In this document: in pieces, positions 11,982 through 25,400 of the stretch | Numbering within the stretch: position 1 is the first letter of the stretch | How the letters are laid out: every line of letters begins with the position of its first letter | DNA from: Aristolochia californica | Lineage: Eukaryota > Streptophyta > Magnoliopsida > Piperales > Aristolochiaceae | Direction of reading: 5' to 3' | DNA: 64,000 bases | NCBI GenBank assembly: GCA_029961685.1 | Contig: JARWKL010000003.1 | Coordinates: 13,608,782 to 13,672,781, forward strand | Notes under the pieces: generated by a model | The model's input: the letters and a program-made list of their open reading frames with translations, nothing else | What the model was told of the DNA's origin: nothing | Databases searched by the model: none | Program-made: the position numbers and the translations under genes

Positions 11982-13447
11982 ATGGCGCTAGTGGGCAGAG
12001 CCGTGAAAAAGGCCTTCGAAGGCTATGGGATCTTTTCGGGTATCGTACATTCATATGATCCGGAGTCGGGTTTTTATAAAATCATCTATGAAGACGGGGA
12101 TTCGGAGGAAATGGAGCATGAGGAACTAGCTCTAATTCTGGGTGGAAGCATGGAAAATTGTAACCAGGACTTAGTTCGGGAAAAAAAACGAGGTCGGAAG
12201 CCCAAGAAACGGCACCGAATGGGGGAAAATTTGAAGAATGTCGAATGTTCAGGTAATTTTGTTGATACTCACATCGAATATTGTGATTTTGGAGAAACGC
12301 GGATGAACATGGGAAAATTTGATGTCAGCATAAATGGAAATATTTCCGTTGGCGTTGTTGATGGCACACTTATAGATGACTTTAGCATTCAGTCTTGTGA
12401 TGTAAATTTGGAAAATGAGTCTCGTGCTGTCGTTGAAGAAATCATTGCGAAAGTTCCTACTTCTTATCTGAATTTGGATGGAAATGATTCTGCTAGGGTT
12501 TTTGAACAACCTGGAAATACTAGCCATGACAGAAGTTATTCTGTTGCAGTAATGGCAGAAAGTGGAACTGAGGGAATTAGTACTGCTGGACATTTGGGAA
12601 AAAAAGATGTTATTGGGATATTTGAAGAAAACCAGATGAATGATACTACTTTCCGTAACAACTTTAAGGAACATGATGGAGATGGTTTCAGTGAAGTTAA
12701 AGAAGAAACACCTAGTAAGGTTGGTGATAGTGCTACAAGTGAGAAGAAAAACACTCCTCTTGGGATCATTGAAAAAGCTGAACCAAGTAGTGACTTCGGT
12801 GAACTTATGCAAGAAAATGTGCCATGCATCCAAGGAAAAGTTGTTGATGAGGGAAATCAAGTGGACAGAAGTTCATTAGAAAATGATTTGAAAGAAGCTG
12901 CTCCTACTTTAAGACTCACGGAAACTCCAAAAGCGGAAAATGGTTCTGTTACATTTTACAAGGAAGCACAGGAGTGGAATAAGAGAAGAAAACTGTCTGA
13001 AAAAGTAGACCCAACACCACAAACACCATTGAGAAGGAGTACTCGCAGAGCCACTGCAAAGATGGCTGATTCTCTCAATACAACTTGGGCACCAGATGGA
13101 TCTACTACAGTTATTCCAAAGTCAGACGAGAAATTTTGTAGCTTGGATCAACAAGTAACCGGGGAAAGGACACTTTCTCCAACGTTAGCATTACCTGCTT
13201 CATCTAATGATCTAAATATAGATGAGCTTCCTGTGTTGGATCTTTTCTCAGTTTACACCTGTTTGAGATCTTTCAGCACTTTGTTGTTTTTGAGCCCCTT
13301 TAGTTTGGACGCTTTGATAGCTGCTCTCAAGTGTTCAGTTGCTAATTCTCTAATGGATTCCATTCATTTGTCTATTTTACAAGTCTTGAAATTGCATTTG
13401 GAGTTTCTTTCTGGTGAGGGTTTCCAGTCTGCTTCTGATTGCCTGAG
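11982..13447 (+). CDS. PTM-like: PTM-like exon 1
   Basis: It runs from the start codon through the Tudor-like region, AT-hook-like motif, a long acidic/serine-rich low-conservation region and most of the DDT domain (ELPVLDLFSVYTCLRSF through SGEGFQSASDCL). It ends CTGAG|GTACGC with two bases of an Arg codon. An in-frame ATG at 11892 would add 30 residues that I see no reason to include. Confidence 0.9.
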
Positions 13448-16400
13448 GTACGCACTTTTTTATCATGATTTTAATAAAAGTGCTCTGGCTCTCTTGGTTG
13501 TGGACTGAATTTGTGCTTTTTGTTCATAATATATATTTCTTTTGTGCATAGGAACCTTAACTGGACTTTCTTGGACTCAATAACTTGGCCTGTTTACCTA
13601 CTCGAGTATCTTATGGTTTGTCCATCAGGATTTAAAATGAACCTGGAGCGTTCTTATCTAAAGCTCTTAAATGGGGATTATTATAAACAGTCAGCCCAGG
13701 TGAAGCTTGAGATACTTAGGTGTTTATGTGATGATGTAATTGGAACAGAAGTGATCAGGTCAGAGCTAGATAGAAGAAATTCAGCAACCCAGGTTGACAC
13801 AATGGATATCGATGGCATTGGGGACAGTCACTTCAGAAGAAAAGATTCAGTGGATGATTTTGGAAGTTCTGGTTTGACGGATGAGGTTGCTGAAGAAGTG
13901 GACCCCAATAATGATGAGTGCTGCCTCTGTAAGATGGATGGGAGCTTAATATGCTGTGATGGATGCCCTGCTGCTTATCATTTAAGGTGTGTTGGGATGG
14001 CTAAAGTTCTTTTGCCAGAGGGTGACTGGTATTGCCTCGAGTGTGAAATGAAGAAACATGATGGGTGGATGAAGACTTTGAATCCTGTTCGTGGGGCTGA
14101 CCTGTTGGGAGTTGATCCTTATGGGAGAGCTTATTTTGGTAGCTTTGGATATCTTCTGGTGTAAGTCCATTTTCCTTTTTTCCCCCTCTTTTATATCTAT
14201 TGATTTTTCATTGCTTACTCTTGGAATTTTTTCTTGAAGTTTTAGACATATTTTTCTGAAGTAAGCATCTAGGAACCATTTTTGTGTTTGCGGGTAATAT
14301 GTTCTTGTGCATGAAACATCTTTCTAATTTAATTGATATGATGAAGTTGGTGTAACCGAGCAAAACTTGCTGAATTAACAGTGGAACACCCACACCTTTG
14401 AAGCTCATCATAAGTGATATTTTTCTACATTAGGGTGTAGAAAAATGAGGGACCTGCGTGGAAGACCGAGCTTCTGTAAACCTCCTCCTTTCTGGCCCAC
14501 CTCTTCGGGTGGGACACAACCCAGATCACGGAGGAGATCATACAACCACAGAGAAACAGCAGCAGTAGCTCAGGTAGCCTCAGCAAGCAGAGGATGAAGA
14601 AGACCTGGGGAGCTCTGGTCATGGGTATGGTTTTCCTTCCACAAAACCCCATCTCTGAACTTGGCTAGGAAAATTTTCGAGCAACCTTGATGCATATCCT
14701 TAAAACCCCAAACTTTCCCCCTCCTACTAACCCCACTCCAAAAAATACTCAAACCCACCCGTTCATACTTCCACCCCCCTTATAGAGCCCGGAGCCAAAC
14801 ACCACCCTCCCAACTCTACCCCCTCCTCAAATTCTAAAACACGAAAAACACTACTCCCTCACCCTCCCAAGCCAAGCCATGACTAAGGAGTGTGTCGGTT
14901 GTCCTGGGTGGCAATCGCCTCTGTCCACTCAAACAGCAACTCTGGCCAGAAAATCAAACAATGGATTCACGGAAGAGAACCAACGATTGAGGTCCCAACC
15001 ACTACCCATATTCAGGACAAACAATGGCTTATCGTCTTCAACTCGGCCGAAGATCGAAAAAAAGTCCACGAATTGAAGAACGGTAGGATCCCCAATCTTA
15101 AACATGGAAGATTGGACCTCTGACCTCACATCCCCCATCTCAGGCCAATGGGTGGTTGTCCGTGGCATTCTAGTGGAATTACGATGCAGACACACCATCG
15201 AGTGCCTTGCGAGCATATTCGACGAACTCCTTTGGGCAGAAGAACAACCAACGACTCTACACTGGGAGAAACTCCTCCTGCGGCCAAAAACTTCGGTAAG
15301 TGGCACTCACTATGTGAATTTTATCGAAACCTCCACCTGGGTCATTCTGGAGTTTGAAAGCCTGGTCGTCCTCTTCGCCATGGTCTCTGACTCGATAGGT
15401 CCCCAACTGAGTCCAACTCAGTCCGGGTTAACTCAATCAAATTCTGAGTTAACTCTGACCCTAATCGACCCTAAGTCACACCAGGACCAGGCAACCAGGG
15501 TGATATCGGAGCCTGCAGGGACAACTGTCCCAAACCAAATTTCAAAATTAAAAAATTCAAACATCTTGAAACTTCCTTCTACCTTACCTTCTGACCCAGC
15601 CCCACCTACCACATCGGCCACCTGGCCGCAGTCCTCGGTCGCGTCAAATCCAACCTCAAACTTACCGCCAACCTCGGTCAGATCGCCCGCCATCATGCCA
15701 TCGGCCTCGGACAGACCGCCTGCCATCATACCCTCAACTTCAATCCAATCACTCTTACTACCTCCATCTGTCAGACCAACCCCCATCTTGTCACCCACCT
15801 GGGTCAGATCGCCTGACATTATATCGCCCCCTTGGAGAGCGCGCTCAGCACCATACCTCCTGTCTTCACACCGCAACCTTTTGTTTCGCCGTCTGTCAAT
15901 CGGATTGACAGTGCACACTCTCCAAAAAATCAAACCATCACCCTCGAATCCCGTACCTCTTCATCCGCACCTAACCTACCTCTGACACCGTACTTATGCA
16001 TCCCCCCAAACACGTTACCACTCCCGGCTCTACCGTCTCCACTTGTCAAGTCTCCCTACATCAGCCCGTCATTTGTCTCATCTGTTAGTAACATCGCCCA
16101 AATCCAAGAAAGCCTTTTTACCGCATCTCCCTCGAAATCCTCCCCGCTTCCCTGCTCGTTTGAACCTTATGCCACCCAATCCCGAGCCATTTCTCGGCCC
16201 CCCCCACCAATAGCTACTACTGTACCTCCTCAGTCTTCGACTTCAGCCACCCCAACTCAGATGCCTACCTTGAGCACCACCCCCTCTTCTTCCTCGTTTT
16301 TTGTGTTATCCTCCCTGATTCCGAGAAACTTCCTTTCCCAGACAAATCACACTCCCCCATGCTCTGCAAAGAACCTTACCTCTCCCATCTTGTCTATTGT

Positions 16401-19400
16401 TACACACCTCCCGAAGAGCCAAATCTCCCCTCCTCTGCCATCACCTAACTCTGACCCTAATCCTGTCAAAGGATGGGAACTAACACTCGCCGCCCCTGCC
16501 ACCTCGAACCACCGAACAACCAACTCCCCAGAAAATCCTCTCAGTGTCCTTTCGGAACTCCCCCGCCCTCTGTCTCCCATTAAAATAAACGAATGTCAGT
16601 GTCTGGATCTTTCTACGAAGTTGATGATCAATGGGGCTCAAACCCCAAAGACTCTCCCAACCTCATTGATTGGCACAGTTATCTCACCCCACCAAATAGA
16701 GGATTGCCAAATTATATAAATAGCCTCTCCCCCACATTCTTTGTCCAACCCCCTTAGCAACTATCAGACCAAAGTCTCACAATCCAAAGAAATCCTCAAG
16801 TTCCAAAGGAAAAGCTCCCGTTTCCCCCTCAAGCTCCAAAGGCAAAGTCCCCATTTCCCCCTCAAGCTCCAAAGGCGAAAATCCCATCCCCCCCTCAACT
16901 GTCACATACTCCCGCAAAAATATGAAGAAGAAACCTCCTCTCAACTGTCCAGAAAGAAGAAGAAGAAGAAAGAAAAAAAATAGCCCACCAAAACCAAACA
17001 TTCCAGCAAGCCCTCCGTCCACTTCTCTCCCTCCAAAAATAGACTATCTGGCCAACTTCTCTCAAATCGCTCAGACTGATGCCCAAATGGACTTCATCCA
17101 ATTTGTCAAAGAGCAAGAGCACAAGTTTCATCCGTAGGAGTTCAAGGAAATTACTAAGGTAGCGTGGGAATTCTGCAAATTTTTCCATGACAATCTCCAA
17201 TGCCCAGTGGAGGATATCCCACCACCCGCCCCGAAATGATTGTTCTTTCTTGGAACATCAAAGGAATCTGTTCGCGCTCAAAATGTGCAATCATCAAGGC
17301 AACTCTTTTTGAATGTAGGCCAAATGTGGTAATATTGGTTGAAACCAAACTACAATCTTTTGATAATTTTGTTGCTCGGGAATTATGGTATGATTCTAAC
17401 CCTGAATGGGCAAAAAATGATGCGATTGGGCATTATGGAGGTATTCTTGTCCTCTGGAACCCAAACACTATTGAAGCCTTTCTCTCCCATCCTGGTCTTT
17501 TTTCTATCGGTTTACGTTTTCGTGACCGCTCCTTGGGGATTTCTTGGGCCCCGGCAGGCATCTATGGACTAACCCGTCACTGCAACCGTGCCTCCTTTTG
17601 GGAAGAAATCCTCCACCTTGTCCAACTCTGGGACCTGCCTTGGCTCTTGGCTGGGGATTTCAATGCCATCCTTCAATGCCATCCTTCAATGCTCCGAAAA
17701 ATGCCCTCCTGCTACTAGAACCAACTCCACTATGCGAGCCTTTTTAGATCTTGTTAGTAGTCTCGAATTCTCCGAAATACCTCTCTTTGGAAAAAAATTC
17801 ACATGGTCAAATTGCCAGAACCCCCCCTGCCCTCTCCAAACTTGATTGTTTCCTTGCCAACAATGAGTGGCTCCAAAATTTTCCCAACACCATTGGCCAA
17901 GTCCTCAATAAAATTGGTTTTGACCATTGGCCGATCCAAATCAACACTCATCCCCCTTGCTTGGGGCCGATCTCCGTTTCGATTCGAGAACTCGTGGATC
18001 CTTTATGAATCCTTTGTATCCAATCTTGCTGGATGGTGGCAAGAACTCTCTTAGCACCCTAACCTGGGTTGGGCTCTTCCCCTGAAACTCAAAGCTCTAA
18101 AGGTAAAGATCCGCCAATGGTCTCTCAATCAGCGTGCTGTTGCTGTTTCTCAGAAAAATTTGATTTGTCGCCGCTTATCTGAGTTGGATCTCCTCGTAGA
18201 GCAAAGGTCCCTTTCTTCTCCTGACCTATTCTCAGAAACAATTTAAATATTTATTTGTCAAATCTTCTTCGAAACGATACCTTGTATTGGAAACAATGAG
18301 CCAGATTTCACTGGCTGGCTAGGGGGATGGAAATACAAAAAAATTCCATGCTATTGCCTCGGCCATAAGGAGGATTAACTCGCATCACTTCTCTCTGTCA
18401 TGGGGATCAGGTGATAACGGATAGCCCCTCTATGGCTGACATTCTTGTGAAGTTCTTCACAGATCTTTATTCTGAGGAACGCTTCAACCGTCCTACGTTG
18501 TACCAGCTTTATTATAAGCGTATTTCTTCTTTTATCTTGTGTTTGGTCTCACATTCTGAGATCCGCAAATTTAGCAGTTGATGCGCTTGCTAAAAACGGA
18601 GCTACCCTACAATCCATGGTTGTCAGGGACATGCTCTCCTCTTTGTAGTTTCTGTATTTCTCTTGTTTAATATACACATCCTTTTCAAAAAAAAAAGAAA
18701 AGTGTATTTCCTCTTCAGATGCGGACTTCTTGGAACGACTTTCAGTATTGAGGAAATCGAACTTGCTTCCCTTGGCCTCCCGAATGATAAAGCTCGATGG
18801 CTTCACCGGTGAGTTCTATCACAAATTTTGGGAGGTTGTAAAAAATGATGTTTTTGATTTTTTTTCAAAATTTTCACCAAGTCGGCATCACTCACAAAGC
18901 TGTAGGTGCTTCTTTCAATGCGCTTATTCCAAAAAAAGAAAACTCAGCCTTGCCTCAAGATTTCTGGCCTATCAGCATTACCACAAGTTTTTACAAAATC
19001 ATTGGTCGAATTCTTGCCAATCGACTCAAATCCTTCCTTCCCAAAATCATCAGCCCTAGTCAGTGTGCTTTTATTCGTAGACGAAATATCCTTGACTCTG
19101 CCATGTCTTCACATGAACTTTTGGACTCTTTCAAAAAATCCAAAATGCCCAGATTTGTCCTGAAACTCGATTTTGAAAAAGCATTTGATCATGTGAACTG
19201 GAAACTAATTGATCAGCTTTTCGATAAAATGGGTTTTGGGACACACTGGAAATTTTGGATGAGGAGCTGCATCTCCAATGTGTCGTACTCTGTTCTAGTC
19301 AATGGAAAACCATTCGGGTATTTTAACGCCACAAGTGGCATTCGACAAGGGGACCCCCTGTCTCCTTTCCTCTTCACTCTCATTGCTGAACACCTAGCTT

Positions 19401-22400
19401 CTATGGTCCGTCTTGCAAAAAATTCCGGGTGTCTAAGCTCCATCTTAGATGATCCCAGTCAAGATATTTCCCTGCTTCAATATGTTGATGACACCATTCA
19501 CTTTGGTGAATGGACTTTAGAGGAAGTTTCTCATATTAAAGCCTTGTTAAATTTATTGAACTCTCCTTTGGGCAAAAAGTAAGTTGGACAAAATCTTCAA
19601 TTATTGGCTTTAATATCGATCCTAATGTGTTAAATTCCATGGCGCATTACTTGGGATGTAAAATTGCTACGCCTCCCTGTACATATTTGGGCTTGTCTTT
19701 GTCACCTACGTTGCCTTCCAAAAGCTCTTGGCATCTTGTTATTGAGCATTTGGAGGACCACCTGGCGACCTGGAGATGAAGATTTTTATCTAAGGTTGGT
19801 AAACTGTTTCTTATTAAATCTTGTCTGCACAATATTCCTTCTTATTTCCTCTCCCTATATCGATGCCCTGCTTCTGTTTGCAAAAGAATTGAACTGCTCA
19901 AAAGGAGATTCTTGTGGGGAGGACCCACCGGAGAAAGGAAATATTGTCTGGTGAAATGGGTAGAGGTATGTAAATCAAAAACTCTCGGTGGACTCGGGAT
20001 CCGTGATACAACTACAACAAATTCTGCATTGTTACTTAAATGGGTTTGGAAGTTTAACTTATATCCAGAATTGATTTGGAGGAAATTGGTTGCTGCAAAA
20101 GCAAATAAATTAGTGGGTTGGTGGACTGAGGGTGGGCGATGTAATAGGTTGTCCCCTGTGTGGAAAAAAATTGTAATATTGTTACTTGCTTTCAAAAATG
20201 CTATAAAATGTTATGCTGGCTTGGGTTTTGTAACACAATTTTGGACCGACTGGTGGACCGGATCTCACAACATCAACATCAGCCACAACATGATATCTAA
20301 CTTGGCAAGAAATATTGAAGCATCTATCTCGGACCAGCAAACTGATTCTGGAGGATGGAATCTAAATCTACGAAGGTCACTTTCAGATTCTGAGGCCTTG
20401 GTTGCATCCGACCTCATAACCACTCTCTCTTCGGTTAGTCTAAAAAATGTGCCTGATACTCTTATTTGAACTCCGTGCACAAAAGGTAATTTCTCAACTT
20501 CTTCTGCTTACAACTTCTTGAGCTGCCCCAACATTCCACAAACTAAACATCCTGCTGCTATTGCATGGACCTTGCATGCTCCCCCACGTGCTAAATTTTT
20601 TATCTGGTCCGCATGTAGGAACAAAATTCTTACATCAGATTCCCTAATCCAGAGAGGTACCCATGTTCCAGACCCTCTTTGCCCATTCTGCCAAATTTCG
20701 TCAGAAACAGCCACCCATATCCTTTTACATTGCAATTATGCCTCGGTCTCCAGTACTGTCTCTCTCAAAACCTCTCATCTACCATTCTCTCGGTTACAAA
20801 TACCAACCTCCCAAAGCTCGAAAAAATATTAATATCTTGCTGTGTTGGGCATCTCATTTGGGCATTATGAAAAGAAAGGAATAATCGCAAATTTAATCTA
20901 AAATCTATTCTTAGAGATATATTGGTTGAAAAAATTATTGGTCAAGTCACTGCGTGGATTCTTCTGCGTAAGGAATTCAGAAATCTAAAAGGATCTAACT
21001 TTCGGGAGAATTGGCGAACAATTGCTAGCATGTCATATCCACCCCGGCCCCCGACTATGGCAATTTGGACTCCTCCCCCAATGCGCCATTATAAACTGGA
21101 TTTTGATGGAAGCGCTCTTGGATGTCCGGGCCCAACGGGCTTTGGTGGTGTTGTTCATGACGAAAATGGTGCTCTTCTTTTTTCCTTTGTTGGGCCTATT
21201 GGAATTTCAGATTCTACTACTGTTGAGTTATCTGGTTTACAAATCTTCAAAAGTCGTCTTTCTGGGCCCCTGAAGGAGATTCGAAAATAGTCATTAATTG
21301 GTGCGCAAAGACAGAATGTCCTCCCTAGTGGCATTGGAACTTGTTCTATGATATATGTAATTTAACTTCTGCTTTAAATTGTAAGTGGAAATATATTCCT
21401 AGATCAGTTAATTATTTAGCTAATGCACTTGCTAAATTAGGCGTCTCACTCCCTCACCTTGTTGTGGAGGTAAGCCCTGTTTAGCTAGGTATTGTAATCT
21501 TCATCTTTTTTAAATAGCTTATACATCTTCATTAAAAAAAAATGAAGTCTGTGTAACCCCCTCAAATTTTTTTTAGGAACTTCGTAGAGGATTCTGCTAA
21601 GTATCTCTTGAGCTAGTGGTGAAATTATTAAAAAATGTTACAATGCAAGTTCATGATGTTTTTGTGGAATGAAGATAATAAAAAAAGTCTCATATTCTCT
21701 TTGTTATAGAGATTCACAGCTTATATTTTAGTAAAGGAAAAGCCTATAGTCATAATCAGGTTGGAATTTGTTTTTGTCTTCACTTCTAGATTGATGTCAA
21801 ATAAAGGGGCGAAGAGTATGATCAATGGTTATGGATTAACTAAGAATGCAAGTTAGATGCATGACAATGGCCATTCCGCTTTAGTTTATGGGGTTGAAAG
21901 TTGGCTCATGTAGGTGGTCTAATGGGTCCTTTAATTACTCGATGATCACTCTTCATGGTTGGATCTTGCTGACATGAGATTATGCTAGCTAAACTTGATA
22001 CTTTAGCTATTGCTTGTTCCACCTAAATTTCAATTTTAGCCGCAGCCTTAAAGTAATAAATCTGATGTTTGGACCATGTTTGAGTAACATGAAGAGCGTC
22101 TCATGTCTTGACTGGTTTGTCTCAGATTCAAAAGCTCGGGAAGGAATAGTGGGGTTTGACTTGGGCAAACCCCTCATCCCAGCTGACAAACAATATCTTG
22201 GTTGAGTTGTACTCAAACTTGGCTGAGATGAACAGAGACACTAAAATGACCCAAGCCAAAGAAATTGTTCCTTCCAGACATGTCTTGCCACCTTCTTCCT
22301 TGTTTTTTTTGTCTTTTTTAATATCAAACTGTCCTCCTTGTTTTTTACTGTCCAACGTTGCTTTTGCTTTTGCCTTTTTTTTCACTGGAAAAATTCTCTT

Positions 22401-25400
22401 TTTGTTTTTCTTCAGCATGTTAATTTAGTTTTCAACTAGATCTGATGTGAAATATTGGAACAAATGCATATCTGTCTTTGGAATGTTTTCTGAATGTCTC
22501 CACCCTGCATTTGCCAACCTGCAGCTCCACTTATAACGATATTATTACTTAAAACTGGCAAAGAGACCCTTCTTATGGCCTGTATGCAATTCCACAACTA
22601 AAACTTTATTGTAGAATAACTAATAATAAAACAAAAATAGATAACATAGACTAGATGTACAGAAGTTAGGATTGCATTTAATAAAAAAATTTCTAGGTAG
22701 TTGAAATATTTATCCTCAAAATGGGCCTCATAAGGCTCATGGCATATTAAGAAGAAAATTAGACTTACACCAAATCAGACTTTCTAAAAATCATAGAAAA
22801 TTTATAAAAATAAAAAACTCCTTGAAAGTAAATTTGGGAGGTGTAGCAATGATTATTATTTATATAGTATAAATTAAGTAATACTACTTTTTGTGAATTG
22901 ATGAATATATATAGTACTTTAATTATCACACTACTTTTATTGTGATGATTGGTAAATTTTTTAATTCAATATTAGTATAATCAGTTTTATCATTGTTAAA
23001 TTTATGGAAAAGAGAAATACTTTATTGACTTGATGTAATCAGAGTACATGAACCCCTATTTATAATAGAGGAAAGTAGTAAAATCTAATTACAATTAAAT
23101 TACTCTTGTCTCAATTACACCCAAACTCTTAACACTTAAAGATAAGTCCTAGCATAATTAAATAACTCAACATAAATAGAAGACTAACATAATTAAAACA
23201 CCTTTAAACTGAGACTCTTCTGCAAGACCTCCTTCCATAATAATTTTGGCTTTGTAAGACTTCTTATTGTCAGAGTCATGTCAGACTCTTCTATATTTGA
23301 TCTTCAACAATCATTATGTTTTAATGATACTTATTGATGAAAAATTATTAAGATTAATACATTGATATTAATATAATTCAATACTTAATGATTTAATGCT
23401 GTAATAATTTAGTAATGTGTTGTTATCAAGTTTGTGATGTTATTGCTTATTAGTGTTACTTATGTTATTTATTTAATTATCTTGGTTTGTCTTTTTGTTT
23501 TCTAAAAAATTAAGAGGATTTTATTAAATGAAGAGGAAGATGAAATGGAAAAAATTGCAACTTTGACAAATGAGAAAAAAAAAACAAATACGAAGTAAGC
23601 AAATCAACACTAAAATACATGAAAAATAAGTAAATACATTCAACACAATATTCAAAAAAAAAAAAAAAGGAAGACCTACCACTATAAGATGTTGGTGGAC
23701 AACACTAGTACAAGCTAAAGAATGTGCAATGCTACAAAATATGTACCTAGAGGCCAAAATGGATCTACAAAGGTATAAAACCTTGTCATGAATGGCAAGA
23801 AACCACCATAGAGGGGTCTTCTTGGAAGAGAACAAGCTATTGACCACTAATGATCATGTTCCACCTCAAGAGAATAGAGATAATATGGACAAACAGATGC
23901 TCAATCTATGAAGGAGATCTCAAAGCTCTGCCTTGGTAGAACACTTTACCCAATAGTCACATGAGTCTACTTGAATAACTTGTGTTGCATGGTCCCAACA
24001 AATTTCACTACAGCCTGTTGGCCTAGTGTTGAAGAGCATATATCGAAGAGTCTCACATGAATTTCATAGTAAGAAGTTTCACGGAGCCAGAATTAATATG
24101 GTGGAGTTTTACAGGAGTATCATAGGAGGGGGTCTCATAGAAGTGTCTCAGTTAAATGTGTTTTAGTTATGTTAGTCTTCTATTTATCTCAATTTTCTTG
24201 TATTTGGTCTCACATTCTGAGATCTGCTAATTCGGTTGCAGATGTGCTTACAAAGATGGGAGCAACCCTTCAATCTCTTGTTGTTAAGGATTTGCTCTTA
24301 TGTCCCTTGTAATTTTCTCTGTTAATATATACATCATTTTTAAAAAAAAAATGTTAGTCTTCTAGTTATGTTCAGTCGTTCAATTGTTCTAAGACTTATC
24401 TTTTAGTGTTTAATTTTGGGTGTAATTGGGATAAGGGTAATTTAATTGTAATTGGATACTACTTGTTTCTTCTATTATAAATAGAGCCTCATTGTATTCA
24501 AATTACAACAAGTTACTGAAATATTTCTCTTTCCAGAAATTCAACACCTGGGTTACATCTTGAGCTACCATCAATATTTAATTTAATTGGACCTTCCTAA
24601 GTAAGAGATCACGAGGACATAGGCACATGCTTGGGGATAGAAGAGGCATTTCTATCTCTCCAATGTTCTCTCAACACAACATTGGCCTAGTGTTGGAAGA
24701 AGAAATACTTAATAGAAAGTTGTCTAATGTACTATTGAATGAGGTTCCTGATAGAGCAAGGTTGATGTACTTTTGTTCCCCAATGGCTACAATAAAAGAT
24801 GTCCTGCACAGGATTCTTTTTTGTAATTGATGATGACCTCATCATAAAAGTTTGGGAAGGTTTTATTCAAAAAAAGTTTGGGAAGGTTTTGTTTAAAAAA
24901 AATGTTTTGGAAAATTGCAAAGAAACAAAGTTGAAAGCCAAACACCCCACAAAGCAAATGCAAATGGGGCAATGAGGAAAAATATGATCCTCTGACTCAT
25001 CTATGGTGTCATTACTTTTTTTTTTTTTTTTGAGAAGAGTTGTAAATGTATTTAATAAGAAAAATTACAAACCTTGAAACTAAAAAGACATTTCCTCCAC
25101 AACAAGATGTTGGAGGGTAACGCCTTTTTTCGCTTGAACATCAGCTAAATGATTAGCGGATCTTGGAACATGCTTCCAAGTGCATAATAAACCAGAAGTT
25201 AAATTAAAAATTTCATAAAAAATCTTCCAATGACGCCAAGGAGGTTTTGATGGCTTGGAGCACCAGTGTATAATAACTTGAGAATCCCCTTCAACCAAGA
25301 GAGCACTGTCCTTTTTTTGTTTGAAGAGCTTCAGTCCAGTGAGCAAGCCATGTAATTCCGCACAAGTAGAGTTTGATACTCCAATTGGACCCGCATAAGT

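Larger units (their letters stand above)
14358..21541 (+). mobile_element. full-length L1-type LINE with target-site duplication
   Basis: It is bounded by a 17-base duplication ATGAAGTTGGTGTAACC (14341-14357) and ATGAAGTCTGTGTAACC (21542-21558), with two mismatches. The 7.2-kb element has a 5' UTR, an ORF1-type region, an ORF2 with endonuclease, RT, zinc-knuckle and RNase H domains, and a short A-tail after CTTATACATCTTCATT. A younger 3' LINE tail is nested at 18532-18699. Both ORFs are frameshifted, so it is not autonomous. It sits 200 bases into intron 2, in the sense orientation of the host gene. Confidence 0.9.

Noticed and set aside
12249..12860. 203-codon minus-strand ORF opposite PTM-like exon 1
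   Set aside because: Antisense shadow of a conserved coding exon; no recognisable domain.
15433..15933. 166-codon minus-strand Gly/Asp-rich ORF
   Set aside because: Antisense of the LINE ORF1 Pro/Ser-rich region.
24627..24830. 67-codon ORF in intron 2
   Set aside because: No recognisable domain, flanked by transposon debris, length expected by chance.
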